A stretch of 64,000 bases of DNA from Sphaerisporangium album (GTDB taxonomy: Bacteria; Actinomycetota; Actinomycetes; Streptosporangiales; Streptosporangiaceae), in contig NZ_QOIL01000009.1 of the NCBI RefSeq assembly GCF_003323745.1, positions 248,001 to 312,000 on the forward strand, given 5' to 3'. The position numbers were made by a program, and so were the translations under genes. Shown here piece by piece: positions 38,147 through 47,331 of this stretch (its first letter is position 1; each line of letters begins with the position of its first letter). The notes beneath the pieces were generated by a model. The model made no database searches. It was not told where the DNA came from and worked only from the letters and a program-made list of their open reading frames with translations.

Positions 38147-40957
38147 TTACCGGGAGGACGGGGTGGGCGCCGGCCGGCGTCCTCCCGAGGGTGTCGGGGT
38201 CGGCGTGGCCGAGTTCGCCGGCGCCTCCCCCGTGTTGAACGGGTCGGCGCCGTGGTTGCCGTTGTTGCACGAATCGTCCCATGGCAGGCAGCCGCCGTCG
38301 CCGCCACCGCCCTGGTCCCCTTCGCCGTTGTCGGCGGGCGGCCAGTTGTCGTCGGTGGGGAACCCGGGGTCGCCGCTCGGAGTCGGTGTCGGGGTGGGCA
38401 CCGGCTTGGGCGCGAGGTCGAGCGGTGAGCCGATGTTGGACGGCGGCGGGAACTCCTCGGCCTTCTGGCCCTTCATCGCCTCCGCCATGAACGCCCGCCA
38501 GACGCGCGCCGGGACGGTGCCGCCGTCGAAGTTGTTGCCCAGCGACAGCTCGGCCCCGGTCTTGCGGTCCTCTTTGTACATCCCGACCGCGGCGGAGAGT
38601 TGCGGGGTGAAGCCGACGAACCACGCTTCCTTGTTGTCGTTGTTCGTCCCGGTCTTGCCGGCGACCGGACGGTCGGACAGCGCCGCCGCCGTACCCGTGC
38701 CGCCCTTCACCACCGACCGCAGCGCCACGATGGCGTCGGCCGCGACCTCCTCGGAGATGACCTGCTTCGGCGTCTTGTCCTCGGCGATGATCTGCACGCC
38801 CTTGGGATTGACGACGCGGATCACCGTGTGGGTCTGGTAGTGCTTGCCGTGGTTGGCGAAGATCGAGTAGCCGCCCGCCTGCTCGACGGGCGTCACGCCG
38901 GCGCTGCCGATGGAGAACAGGAACTTGTGCTCCTCGACGTCCTTGTCCAGGCTGTCCTTGCTGAGCCCGGCCTCCTCGGCTATGCGCTTGACCGCGTCCA
39001 GCCCGACCTCGGCGCCCATCTGGCCGTAGGCCGTGTTGATGGAGTGCTGGGTCGCGTAGATGATGTCCATGGCCGACGGCGCCGAGTGGCCGTTGGAGAT
39101 CGGGGTCGTCCCCTCCAGCTTGAGCGGCTGCTTGCCGGTCACGTAGCTCTTGAGGCTGTGCCCGGCCTCCAGCCACGCGGCGAGCACGTACGGCTTGAAC
39201 GCCGACGCCGCCTGCTTGCGCGCCTGGAACGCCTCGTTGAACTGGTCGGGGTGCTTGCCCAGGTAGTCGTTGCCGCCGTAGAACGCGATGACGCGGCCGT
39301 TGGTCGGGTCGACGGCGGCCAGGCCGGTGTGAACCTCCTTGGGCAGCCCGGACGTCGTCTGGACCACCGCCGTCCTCGCGGCCTTCATGAGGTTCTTGTC
39401 GAACGTGGTGTAGATCTTGTACCCGCCGGTCTCGATCTCCGAGCGCGGCAGACCCTTGGCCTCCAGCTCCTTGAGCGCCTCGGTCAGCATGTAGCCGCGC
39501 AGCCCGCCGAACGACTCGTTGTCCCTGCGGGGCTTGGGCTTGGGGAACTTCAGCGTGGAGGGGTAGTTCCCGTACTCCTGCGGGTTGATCTCGGCCATCT
39601 GCTTCAGCACGTAGGTGAAGCGGAACTGCGTGCCGGAGTAGTTCTTCTTCTCCTCGGCGATGTCGAACTGGCCCGGCTGCTGGATGCGGCCCGCGAGGTA
39701 GGCGCCCTCGGCCGGCGTGAGCTTCTTGGCGCCGTGGCCGAAGAACTCCACCGCCGCCGCCTCGATGCCGTAGGTGTTGCGGCCGAAGGAGACGGTGTTC
39801 AGGTAGTACTCGAGGACCTTGTCCTTCGACCACTCCTTGTCGAGCTTGACGGCGATGAAGATCTCTTTGATCTTCCGCTTGATCGCCCGCTCGTTGCTGA
39901 GGCCCTTGAAGTAGTTCCTGGCCATCTGCTGGGTGATCGTGGACGCGCCCTGGACCTGCGCGCCGGTGGCGGTGCTCCATGCCGAGCGCACGATGCCGGA
40001 CAGCGAGATGCCCGCGTCGCTGTAGAAGGTCTTGTTCTCGGCGGCGATCACGGCGTCGCGGACGTACTTCGGCACGGTGTCGAGCGCGACGGCGCGGCGC
40101 TCGGTGCCGAGCCTGGCCATGAGGCTGTTGTCGCCGTAGTAGAAGGTGCTGCCCTGGGCGGTCGCCTGGTCCTGGGCGTCCTGCTCGGTGGGCAGCACCG
40201 TGTTGGCGTACGCGACGGCGATCATGCCGAAGACGCCGGCGGCCAGCACGGCGAAGCCGACCATCACGATCTTCCAGTTGGGGAGGAACCGCCTCCAGCC
40301 CCTGCGACGGCCCGGGGGCTCGCCGCCGCCCTTCGCACGCCGCCGGCCGGGGCCGCCGCCATCCCCGTCACCGGGACCGCGTCCGCCGGGACCGGGAGGA
40401 GGACCGCCGCGGCCCCTGCGGCCACGGCCGTCCAGATCGCGGCTGACCACGGTGTCCGAATTGGTGACGCCCGGAGCTTCCCGCCGGGGAGTGCCCTGGG
40501 GACGCGGCGCCCCTACCTGGCCCATCGACTGGGTGTCCTCAAAGGCGGCCTCCGGGCGTCGCTGCCGGGGCTCGCCGGGACCGCCCGGGCCGCCCCGCGG
40601 GTCGGCCGGGCGCTGCCTCGGCCTCCCCTGGCCGCCGGAACGCGGGTCTCCGGCGCCGGCGAGCGCGTCGCCCATGCCTGATCGTTGGCGCGGATCACCC
40701 GCATTGGGCCGGGCCGGGCCGGTACGGCCGGACGGCGCGCCCCGATCACCGTCCTGCGGCGGCGCGGAACGCCGGGGCGCGGGCTGCGGAGTCGGTGCGG
40801 AATGCGATGCCGGGTATCCACCGGCGGGCGCGCCCCCCTCGGGCGAGCGACGGCGCCGCCCGGGACGTGCCGATCCGCCGGGGCCCTCGGAAGGGTCCGG
40901 GCGTCCGGTCGGCTCGGGGCCATAGCTGCTGTAACTCACGCGTCCTCGTTGGGTCAT
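38147..40957 (-). CDS. Bifunctional class A penicillin-binding protein
   Basis: The 936-residue protein polymerises and crosslinks peptidoglycan. A disordered cytoplasmic N-terminus of about 230 residues, rich in Gly, Pro and Arg, precedes one membrane helix (IVMVGFAVLAAGVFGMIAVA). The GT51 domain shows AVIAAENKTFYSDAGI and GASTITQQMARNYF. The transpeptidase domain shows SAFKPY (SxxK), HSINTA (SxN) and KTGTNN. The C-terminus is a Pro/Thr-rich tail. ATG 40957 is preferred, with 41005 as an alternative. It heads the operon with the two mannosyltransferase genes. Confidence 0.93.
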   Translation of the reverse strand: MTQRGRVSYSSYGPEPTGRPDPSEGPGGSARPGRRRRSPEGGAPAGGYPASHSAPTPQPAPRRSAPPQDGDRGAPSGRTGPARPNAGDPRQRSGMGDALAGAGDPRSGGQGRPRQRPADPRGGPGGPGEPRQRRPEAAFEDTQSMGQVGAPRPQGTPRREAPGVTNSDTVVSRDLDGRGRRGRGGPPPGPGGRGPGDGDGGGPGRRRAKGGGEPPGRRRGWRRFLPNWKIVMVGFAVLAAGVFGMIAVAYANTVLPTEQDAQDQATAQGSTFYYGDNSLMARLGTERRAVALDTVPKYVRDAVIAAENKTFYSDAGISLSGIVRSAWSTATGAQVQGASTITQQMARNYFKGLSNERAIKRKIKEIFIAVKLDKEWSKDKVLEYYLNTVSFGRNTYGIEAAAVEFFGHGAKKLTPAEGAYLAGRIQQPGQFDIAEEKKNYSGTQFRFTYVLKQMAEINPQEYGNYPSTLKFPKPKPRRDNESFGGLRGYMLTEALKELEAKGLPRSEIETGGYKIYTTFDKNLMKAARTAVVQTTSGLPKEVHTGLAAVDPTNGRVIAFYGGNDYLGKHPDQFNEAFQARKQAASAFKPYVLAAWLEAGHSLKSYVTGKQPLKLEGTTPISNGHSAPSAMDIIYATQHSINTAYGQMGAEVGLDAVKRIAEEAGLSKDSLDKDVEEHKFLFSIGSAGVTPVEQAGGYSIFANHGKHYQTHTVIRVVNPKGVQIIAEDKTPKQVISEEVAADAIVALRSVVKGGTGTAAALSDRPVAGKTGTNNDNKEAWFVGFTPQLSAAVGMYKEDRKTGAELSLGNNFDGGTVPARVWRAFMAEAMKGQKAEEFPPPSNIGSPLDLAPKPVPTPTPTPSGDPGFPTDDNWPPADNGEGDQGGGGDGGCLPWDDSCNNGNHGADPFNTGEAPANSATPTPTPSGGRRPAPTPSSR

Positions 40958-41038
40958 CTGGCGATCGGAGGGTCTTCGACGTCTACACGGTGGGCGGGAG
41001 GGCATGCCTTCCCGGACGGGAATCTCGGCCGCGACGGG

Positions 41039-41446
41039 CTAGGTCTCGGCGATCCGCCCGTCCGTGCCGGAGCCGCTCGGAGGCCCGCCGTTGCCCAGGA
41101 CGAAGGAAACCGTCAGGTGATTCCATGAACAACCTTGGCAGACCTCGACCACGTAGACCCGGAATTCCTCGTATTCACGGGCCATCTGAACAAGGTCTGA
41201 CGTGGCCTTTACACGTCCTGCGCTGCGACCTAACTGGTCGCCGTACACATATGTGACATGGGTCACGTTCCGGTGCTCGCAGATCGGGCAGACGCGCTGC
41301 GTGGCCTCCCCGTGGAACCGAGCCGCACGGAGGAGGTACGGATGAGCATCACACACGTCACGCCTGGTCATGCGACCGGAGCGGAGCGACTGGAGGGTCG
41401 CCCGCTTCGCGAGGCCGTAGTCCACGACCCCTCGCTGTGACCACAT
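41039..41446 (-). CDS. DUF5318-type zinc-ribbon protein
   Basis: The 135-residue protein begins MWSQRGVVDYGLAKRATLQS, then has DVCDAHPYLLRAARFHGEAT and two CxxC knuckles (VCPICEH and EVCQGCSW), consistent with the DUF5318 family of actinobacteria. The function is unknown. It sits upstream of the PBP gene on the same strand and is divergent from padR. A role in envelope or transcription control is only suggested by location. Confidence 0.82.
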   Translation of the reverse strand: MWSQRGVVDYGLAKRATLQSLRSGRMTRRDVCDAHPYLLRAARFHGEATQRVCPICEHRNVTHVTYVYGDQLGRSAGRVKATSDLVQMAREYEEFRVYVVEVCQGCSWNHLTVSFVLGNGGPPSGSGTDGRIAET

Positions 41447-41536
41447 GAGCGTCAGACTACGACTTTTTTATCTATTCCGCCCATCCGCTTGACGGTTTCA
41501 CCGATTGCAGACTATGCCGAGCGGACGTATCCTCAG

Positions 41537-41557
41537 GATGTATCGACTCGATACATC
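41537..41557. promoter_or_regulatory. PadR operator
   Basis: GATGTATCG-ACT-CGATACATC has perfect 9-bp inverted arms and ends 36 bp before the padR GTG at 41593. ATGT/ACAT arms are typical of PadR sites. Autoregulation of padR-ino1 is the likely role. Confidence 0.72.
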
Positions 41558-41592
41558 GTCAGGACACATCGGTGCGAGAGGGGGCGGTTCCA

Positions 41593-42249
41593 GTGGCTGT
41601 CGGCAGAGGCGGGGTCCTGGAACTCGCCGTGCTCGGCTCGCTTCACGAGACACCCCTGCACGGCTACGAGCTGCGCAAACGGCTCAACGCCCTGCTCGGC
41701 ATGTTCCGGGCGTTCTCCTACGGCTCGCTCTACCCGTGCCTGCGGCAGTTGCTGGCCGCGGGGCTCATCGCGGAGGAGCCGCCGGACGAGCACGCCCCCG
41801 GCTCGGCGGCGCAGAACGCGCGGGACGTCACCCCGCCGCTCGCCGGCCGTCGATCGAAGATCGTGTACAAGCTCACCGCCGAGGGCAAGGAGCGCCTGCA
41901 GGAGCTGCTCACCCAGGCGGGCCCCTCCTCATGGGAGGACGAGAGTTTCGGAGTCCACTTCGCCTTCTTCCGCCACACAGAGGCGGAAGTACGGCTGCGC
42001 ATCCTCGAAGGGCGCAGGAGCCGCCTCGAAGAACGCCTGGACGGCGTTCGCACGGCTCTGGCGCGCACACGTGAGCGACTGGACAGCTACACCCTGGAAT
42101 TGCAGCGCCACGGCTTGGAGTCGGTCGAACGCGAGGTCCGCTGGCTCAACGAGCTGATCGATACCGAACGGGCGCAGGCCGTCCGGGCGAAAGAGGACAG
42201 GTCGCAGGCGAAGGACGCCGGGCCCGTTCCCGATAAGACGAATGAGTAA
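41593..42249 (+). CDS. PadR-family transcriptional regulator
   Basis: The protein has the PadR winged helix ([54 protein letters not shown]) and a long C-terminal coiled coil (about residues 115-200: [16 protein letters not shown] and [20 protein letters not shown]). GTG 41593 has GAGGGGGCGG upstream; GTG 41572 is possible. It is next to ino1, overlapping none of its coding sequence (13-bp gap), and the pair is conserved in actinobacteria. It probably controls inositol synthesis. Confidence 0.9.
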   Translation: MAVGRGGVLELAVLGSLHETPLHGYELRKRLNALLGMFRAFSYGSLYPCLRQLLAAGLIAEEPPDEHAPGSAAQNARDVTPPLAGRRSKIVYKLTAEGKERLQELLTQAGPSSWEDESFGVHFAFFRHTEAEVRLRILEGRRSRLEERLDGVRTALARTRERLDSYTLELQRHGLESVEREVRWLNELIDTERAQAVRAKEDRSQAKDAGPVPDKTNE

Positions 42250-42262
42250 AGGAGCGAGTGCG

Positions 42263-43342
42263 ATGGGTTCCGTGCGCGTAGCCATCGTCGGTGTCGGTAA
42301 TTGTGCCGCGGCGCTGGTGCAGGGCGTGCATTTCTACAGGGACGCCGACCCCGCCAGCCGGGTGCCGGGCCTGATGCACGTCCGGTTCGGCGACTACCAC
42401 GTCGGCGACGTGGAGTTCGTGGCGGCGTTCGACGTCGACGCCAAGAAGGTCGGCCGCGACCTCTCCGAGGCGATCGTCGCCTCCGAGAACAACACGATCA
42501 AGATCTGCGACGTGCCGCCCACGGGCGTCACCGTCCAGCGTGGTCCCACCTATGACGGCCTCGGGGAGTACTACCTCGAGATGATCGAGGAGTCGGACGA
42601 GTCGCCGGTCGACGTGGTCGCGGCGCTCAAGGCCGCCAAGGTCGACGTCCTGGTGTCCTACCTCCCCGTGGGCTCGGAGGAGGCCGACCGCTACTACGCG
42701 CAGTGCGCCATCGACGCCGGCGTGGCCTTCGTCAACGCGCTGCCCGTCTTCATCGCCTCCGACCCGGTCTGGGCGCAGAAGTTCACCGACGCGGGCGTCC
42801 CGATCATCGGCGACGACATCAAGTCCCAGGTCGGCGCCACCATCACCCACCGCGTCATGGCCAAGCTCTTCGAGGACCGCGGGGTCGAGCTGCTGCGCAC
42901 GTACCAGCTCAACTTCGGCGGCAACATGGACTTCATGAACATGCTGGAGCGCAAGCGCCTCCAGTCCAAGAAGATCTCCAAGACGCAGTCGGTCACCTCG
43001 CAGATCCCGCACGAGATGGGCAAGGCCGACGTCCACATCGGCCCCTCCGACCATGTGCCGTGGCTCGACGACCGCAAGTGGGCCTACGTCCGCCTGGAGG
43101 GCAAGTCCTTCGGCGACACCCCGCTGAACCTGGAGTACAAGCTCGAGGTGTGGGACTCGCCCAACTCCGCCGGCGTCATCATCGACGCGGTCCGCGCCGC
43201 CAAGATCGCGCTCGACCGCGGCATCGGCGGCCCGATCCTGTCGGCGTCGTCCTACTTCATGAAGTCGCCGCCGGAGCAGTACTCCGACGACGAGGCCCGC
43301 GAGGCCGTGGAGAAGTTCATCCGCGGCGAGGTCGAGCGCTGA
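42263..43342 (+). CDS. ino1: Inositol-1-phosphate synthase
   Basis: The 359-residue enzyme converts glucose 6-phosphate to inositol 1-phosphate using NAD, feeding phosphatidylinositol and mycothiol synthesis. It has [19 protein letters not shown] for NAD binding, [20 protein letters not shown] and [12 protein letters not shown] at the active site. The start ATG 42263 is preceded by AAAGGAG. It follows padR by 13 bp, and a terminator with an embedded parS-like sequence follows. Confidence 0.96.
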   Translation: MGSVRVAIVGVGNCAAALVQGVHFYRDADPASRVPGLMHVRFGDYHVGDVEFVAAFDVDAKKVGRDLSEAIVASENNTIKICDVPPTGVTVQRGPTYDGLGEYYLEMIEESDESPVDVVAALKAAKVDVLVSYLPVGSEEADRYYAQCAIDAGVAFVNALPVFIASDPVWAQKFTDAGVPIIGDDIKSQVGATITHRVMAKLFEDRGVELLRTYQLNFGGNMDFMNMLERKRLQSKKISKTQSVTSQIPHEMGKADVHIGPSDHVPWLDDRKWAYVRLEGKSFGDTPLNLEYKLEVWDSPNSAGVIIDAVRAAKIALDRGIGGPILSASSYFMKSPPEQYSDDEAREAVEKFIRGEVER

Positions 43343-43380
43343 CCGCTCCTTCGCGGCTCCCGCGGTAGGCGGAGACGCAG

Positions 43381-43408
43381 GCGCCCGGTTCCACGTGAAA
43401 CCGGGCGC
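43381..43408 (+). terminator. Terminator of ino1 containing a parS-like palindrome
   Basis: GCGCCCGGTT (43381-43390) and AACCGGGCGC (43399-43408) form a perfect 10-bp stem followed by TTTCG. The centre GTTCCACGTGAAAC differs from the parS core GTTTCACGTGAAAC by one base, so the hairpin may also be a weak ParB site. Confidence 0.75.
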
Positions 43409-43431
43409 TTTCGCGTCTGCGGGTTCTCGGG

Positions 43432-44022
43432 CTAGCGAGGCCCGCGGGCCGCCGGGGGAAGGCCCGCCGGGTCGGCCACAGGCCAGGCGAAGGGGTCGGG
43501 GCCGAGGGCGGTGAGCAGCGGCACCTGCTGGGCGCACCACGGCGAGATCGCCAGCAGGCCGCTCATGACGTCGTCGGCGAACTCCTTCCACGGCATCCAC
43601 CGCGTCGCGCCGACCTCGTCGGGGTTGGGGCTCGGGTCGCCGGAGACGACGGCCCGGTAGACGGGGCACATCTCGTGCTCCACCGTCCCGTCGCTCATCA
43701 CGGCGCGGTAGGCGAAGCCCGGCACCATCAGCTCGACGGTGGCGGCGGTGATGCCGAGCTCGTAGGCCAGCCTGCGCGCCACCGCGTCCGCGGGCTTCTC
43801 GCCGGGCAGGGGATGGCCGCAGCAGCTGTTGGTCCACACCCCCGGCCAGGTGCGTTTGTGGGACGCGCGCCGGGTCAGCAGCACCCGCCCCTCGGCGTCG
43901 AACACATAGCTCGAGAACGCCAGATGCAGGGGGGTGTCGGCACCGTGCACGATGCTCTTGGGCGCTGTGCCGATCGCTTCGCCCTCGGCGTCCACGAGCA
44001 CGACATGTTCGTCATGGGTCAC
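43432..44022 (-). CDS. idi: Isopentenyl-diphosphate delta-isomerase, type I
   Basis: The 196-residue Nudix-fold enzyme interconverts IPP and DMAPP. It has the active-site Cys in [11 protein letters not shown], metal-binding His/Glu residues in [10 protein letters not shown] and MCPVYRAVV, and [10 protein letters not shown]. It is convergent with ino1. No other isoprenoid genes are adjacent. Confidence 0.95.
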   Translation of the reverse strand: MTHDEHVVLVDAEGEAIGTAPKSIVHGADTPLHLAFSSYVFDAEGRVLLTRRASHKRTWPGVWTNSCCGHPLPGEKPADAVARRLAYELGITAATVELMVPGFAYRAVMSDGTVEHEMCPVYRAVVSGDPSPNPDEVGATRWMPWKEFADDVMSGLLAISPWCAQQVPLLTALGPDPFAWPVADPAGLPPAARGPR

Positions 44023-44388
44023 GCGACCGAGATTACGTGATCATGTCGATACGCTCAGCCCCCGCCCCTGGCCGCGACCGGCAAACGTCGCAGAAGCATC
44101 AGTCACGGGCGGGCAAACCTCATCCCGGGTACACCAACCGTCTACCTGGTGAAACTTCGGAGAACCACAGAACCGTCACTCCTGGTACACCGACCTCCCC
44201 TGTCACGGCCCGCCACCCGGGCGGTCCTCGTCTTGGTAAACAAACGGAAGAAATCGCCGGGGTCGCGCGAGCGGGCTTCCGGCCCGGCATAGCGTGAGGC
44301 ATGACCACATCCGGATCTCCTATCCCCGAGGGGACATCGGGGATGTTCCCGATGTTGGCCTTCGGACCCGGCCACTAGGCTGACCCGC
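44023..44388. other. Intergenic region upstream of the MFS gene
   Basis: This 366-bp divergent region holds no supported gene. Two copies of GGTACACC(A/G)ACC occur at 44128-44139 and 44184-44195. An inverted repeat ATCCCCGA (44322-44329) and TCGGGGAT (44337-44344) sits about 45 bp before the MFS start. These could be regulatory sites for idi and the transporter. Confidence 0.45.
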
Positions 44389-45687
44389 GTGTCCTTCGTC
44401 TCCGACCTCCGCGCCGTCCTTCGAGTCCGGGACTTCAGACGTCTTTTCTCCACGCGTTTGGTCTCGCAGTTCTCCGACGGCATCTTCCAGTTCGCCGTGG
44501 TCGGGTACGCCTTCTTCACCCCGGAGAAGCAGACCAGCGCCACCGAGGCCGCCGTGGCGTTCGCCGTCCTGCTGCTGCCGTACTCCATCCTCGGGCCGTT
44601 CGCCGGGGTGTTCATCGACCGCTGGTCGCGCCGCCAGATCCTGGTGATCGCGCCGCTGGTCCGGGGGTCGCTGCTGACCGTCGCCGCGCTGCTCGTCGCG
44701 CTGGGCGCGCCCGACTGGTGCTTCTACACCGCGGCGCTCGCCGTGCTCGGCGTGAACCGCTTCTTCCTGTCCGCGCTCAGCGCCTCACTGCCCCACGTGG
44801 TGGAGCCCGAGCGCCTGATGCTCGCCAACGCGGTCACCCCGACCTCCGGAACGGTCGCGACGTTCATCGGGGCGGGGGTCGGCTACCTGTTGCGGCTGGC
44901 CTTCGGCTCCGGCCACGGCGGCACGGCGCTGCTGCTCGTGGCCTCGGGCCTCATCTTCGGGGGCAGCGCGCTGATCGCCCTGACGATGCGGCGCGGCCTG
45001 CTCGGCCCCTCGTACGACCCCGGCCTGCCGCAGGCGCGCGAGGCCCTGCGCAACGTCGTCACAGGCCTTGCCGACGGCGCGCGGCACATCGTCCACCTGC
45101 GGTCGCCCGCGGCCGCGCTCGGGGGCATGGCCGCCCACCGGTTCCTGTACGGCATGACCTTCGTGATGACCGTGATGCTGTACCGCTTCTACTTCACCAC
45201 CGACGCCGAGGCGGGCCTGAACCACATCACCGGCGTGCTCGCGACCTCCGGGGTCGGGTTCTTCACCGCCGCGCTGATCACGCCGTGGGCGACCGAGCGC
45301 TTCCGCCCGGAGGCGTGGATTCCGATCATGCTGGCCACGTCCGGGGTGCTCGGGCTGCTGCTCTGCCTGCCGTTCCGCCAGCCCGGCTTCCTGGCGGCGG
45401 GCTTCGTGCTCGGCGTCACGGGGCAGAGCGTGAAGATCTGCACCGACACGATCGTGCAGCGCGACGTCGAGGACGCCTACCTCGGCCGGGTCTTCTCCAT
45501 CTACGACATGCTCTTCAACGGCACGTTGGTGCTGGCCGCGGCCGTCGCGGCGCTGATCCTGCCGGCCAACGGCAAGTCGTACACCGTGCTGACGATCGCC
45601 GCCGCCGGCTACCTGCTCAGCGCCCTCGGCTACCGCCTGCTGACGACCGACGCCAAGCCCCGTACCCCCCAAGAAGTCACCCGCTGA
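44389..45687 (+). CDS. MFS transporter
   Basis: The 432-residue membrane protein has twelve hydrophobic segments and the MFS loop motif GVFIDRWSRRQILVIAPLVR between helices 2 and 3. It resembles the actinobacterial drug:proton-type MFS proteins of unknown substrate (start MSFVSDLRAVLRVRDFRRLF). GTG start at 44389. Single gene, divergent from idi. Confidence 0.9.
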   Translation: MSFVSDLRAVLRVRDFRRLFSTRLVSQFSDGIFQFAVVGYAFFTPEKQTSATEAAVAFAVLLLPYSILGPFAGVFIDRWSRRQILVIAPLVRGSLLTVAALLVALGAPDWCFYTAALAVLGVNRFFLSALSASLPHVVEPERLMLANAVTPTSGTVATFIGAGVGYLLRLAFGSGHGGTALLLVASGLIFGGSALIALTMRRGLLGPSYDPGLPQAREALRNVVTGLADGARHIVHLRSPAAALGGMAAHRFLYGMTFVMTVMLYRFYFTTDAEAGLNHITGVLATSGVGFFTAALITPWATERFRPEAWIPIMLATSGVLGLLLCLPFRQPGFLAAGFVLGVTGQSVKICTDTIVQRDVEDAYLGRVFSIYDMLFNGTLVLAAAVAALILPANGKSYTVLTIAAAGYLLSALGYRLLTTDAKPRTPQEVTR

Positions 45688-45852
45688 TCAGGCCACACCG
45701 TCCGCGGACGAACGCTCCGCGAACCTGCCGATTCCGAGCGCCGAATCCCGCCCCGGGTGGCCGGCTTTCCCGTCCGTGAGGCACGGCATGGCACGGCCGC
45801 TCCTGCCGGTGGCCGGTCTCACCGGAGATCGGCCCGCCGGGGGGCGAGGCGG

Positions 45853-47235
45853 TCAGGCGGGCAGGGCGTTCGCGGCGGCGACCATCGCGCGGGTGATCAT
45901 GCCGAGTTCCTCGGAGCCGGTCACGTACGGCGGCATCGTATAGACAAGGTGCCCGAACGGGCGCAGCCAGACGCCGTGCTCCATCACGATGTCCTGGATC
46001 TTCGGGACGTCCACCGGCGCGTTGGTCTCGATGACGCCGATCGCGCCGAGCACCCGTACGTCCTTCACCCCCGGGGCGCGGGCGGCCTCGGCGAGCCCGT
46101 CGACCAGGCCCCGTTCGATGCGCGCGACCTCCTGCCGCCACGGGCGCTCGCCGAGGAGGGTGAGCGAGGCGTCGGCCACCGCCGCGGCGAGGGGGTTGCC
46201 CATGAACGTCGGCCCGTGCATCAGCACGCCGACGCGCTCGGCCACCTCGCGCGTGCACAGCGTGGCCGCCATGGTGAGGTAACCGCCGGTCAGCGCCTTG
46301 CCCACGCACATGATGTCGGGCCTGACGCCCGCGTGGTCGCAGCCGAACAGCTCGCCCGTGCGGCCGAAGCCGGTCGCGATCTCGTCCGCGATGAGCAGCA
46401 GCCCGTGCTCGTCGGCCAGCTCACGAAGCCGGGCCAGGTAGGCCGGATGGTAGAATCGCATGCCGCCCGCCCCCTGGACGACGGGCTCGACGATGATCGC
46501 CGCCAGCTCGCCGGCGTGCCGCGCGACCACTTCGGCCAGATGATCCATGTACGCCTCGTCCGGCGGCCCACCGGCCACCGCCGCGGACGTGGCCGACGGC
46601 TCCCTCGGCACGAACGTCCCGTCGTGCGTGCCGAGCGGCTCGGCGGGCGCTCCAGGCCGCGAGGGTCGTGCACCGCCGGCCCTGCCTGGGTGGTGGCCGT
46701 AGCCGCCGGGGGGTCTGTCGGCGAAGACGTGCTGGGGCAGGACGCCGGTGAACATGTGGTGCATGCCGTTGACGGGGTCGCACACCGCCATGGCGCCGAA
46801 GGTGTCGCCGTGGTAGCCCCCCCGCACGGTCAGCAGGCGGCTCTTCCCCGTGCACTGGATCGCGATCTTGATGGCGACCTCGACCGCGACCGACCCGGAG
46901 TCGGCCAGGAACACCCGCTCAAGCCCGGTCATCTCGGCCAGGCGCCGCGCGACCCGCACGGCCGGCTCGTGGGTCAGGCCGCCGAACATGACGTGCGCCA
47001 TGACGCCGACCTGGTCGCGGGCGGCGGCGTTCAGCGCCGGGTGGTTGTGGCCGTGGATGGCGGCCCACCATGAGGACATGCCGTCGACCAGCTCACGGCC
47101 GTCCGCCAGCCTCAGCCGCACGCCCTCGGCGCCGGCCACGGGATGGGCGGCCGTGGCCGGGTAGGCGGGGGCGTAGGGGTGCCACAGGTGCCTGCGGTCC
47201 AGTTCACGAAGCGTTTCGGCGTCCACGCGGGCCAC
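45853..47235 (-). CDS. bioA: Adenosylmethionine-8-amino-7-oxononanoate aminotransferase
   Basis: The 460-residue PLP enzyme makes 7,8-diaminopelargonic acid for biotin. It has [38 protein letters not shown], the Asp in [16 protein letters not shown] and the PLP Lys in [10 protein letters not shown]. An insertion of about 40 low-complexity residues ([20 protein letters not shown] and beyond) interrupts the segment before [20 protein letters not shown]. Other bio genes are not adjacent. Confidence 0.93.
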   Translation of the reverse strand: MARVDAETLRELDRRHLWHPYAPAYPATAAHPVAGAEGVRLRLADGRELVDGMSSWWAAIHGHNHPALNAAARDQVGVMAHVMFGGLTHEPAVRVARRLAEMTGLERVFLADSGSVAVEVAIKIAIQCTGKSRLLTVRGGYHGDTFGAMAVCDPVNGMHHMFTGVLPQHVFADRPPGGYGHHPGRAGGARPSRPGAPAEPLGTHDGTFVPREPSATSAAVAGGPPDEAYMDHLAEVVARHAGELAAIIVEPVVQGAGGMRFYHPAYLARLRELADEHGLLLIADEIATGFGRTGELFGCDHAGVRPDIMCVGKALTGGYLTMAATLCTREVAERVGVLMHGPTFMGNPLAAAVADASLTLLGERPWRQEVARIERGLVDGLAEAARAPGVKDVRVLGAIGVIETNAPVDVPKIQDIVMEHGVWLRPFGHLVYTMPPYVTGSEELGMITRAMVAAANALPA

Positions 47236-47331
47236 ATTAGCCCCGGCGCCCGCCGCGCACGGCGACCTCGGCCCCGCCTGTGGAAAAGTCCCGGAACCCG
47301 GCCCCGGCCTGTGGACGACCGCCCGTCGACC

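Noticed and set aside
38600-40681. 693-residue plus-strand frame
   Set aside because: Antisense shadow of the penicillin-binding protein, which has all catalytic motifs on the other strand.
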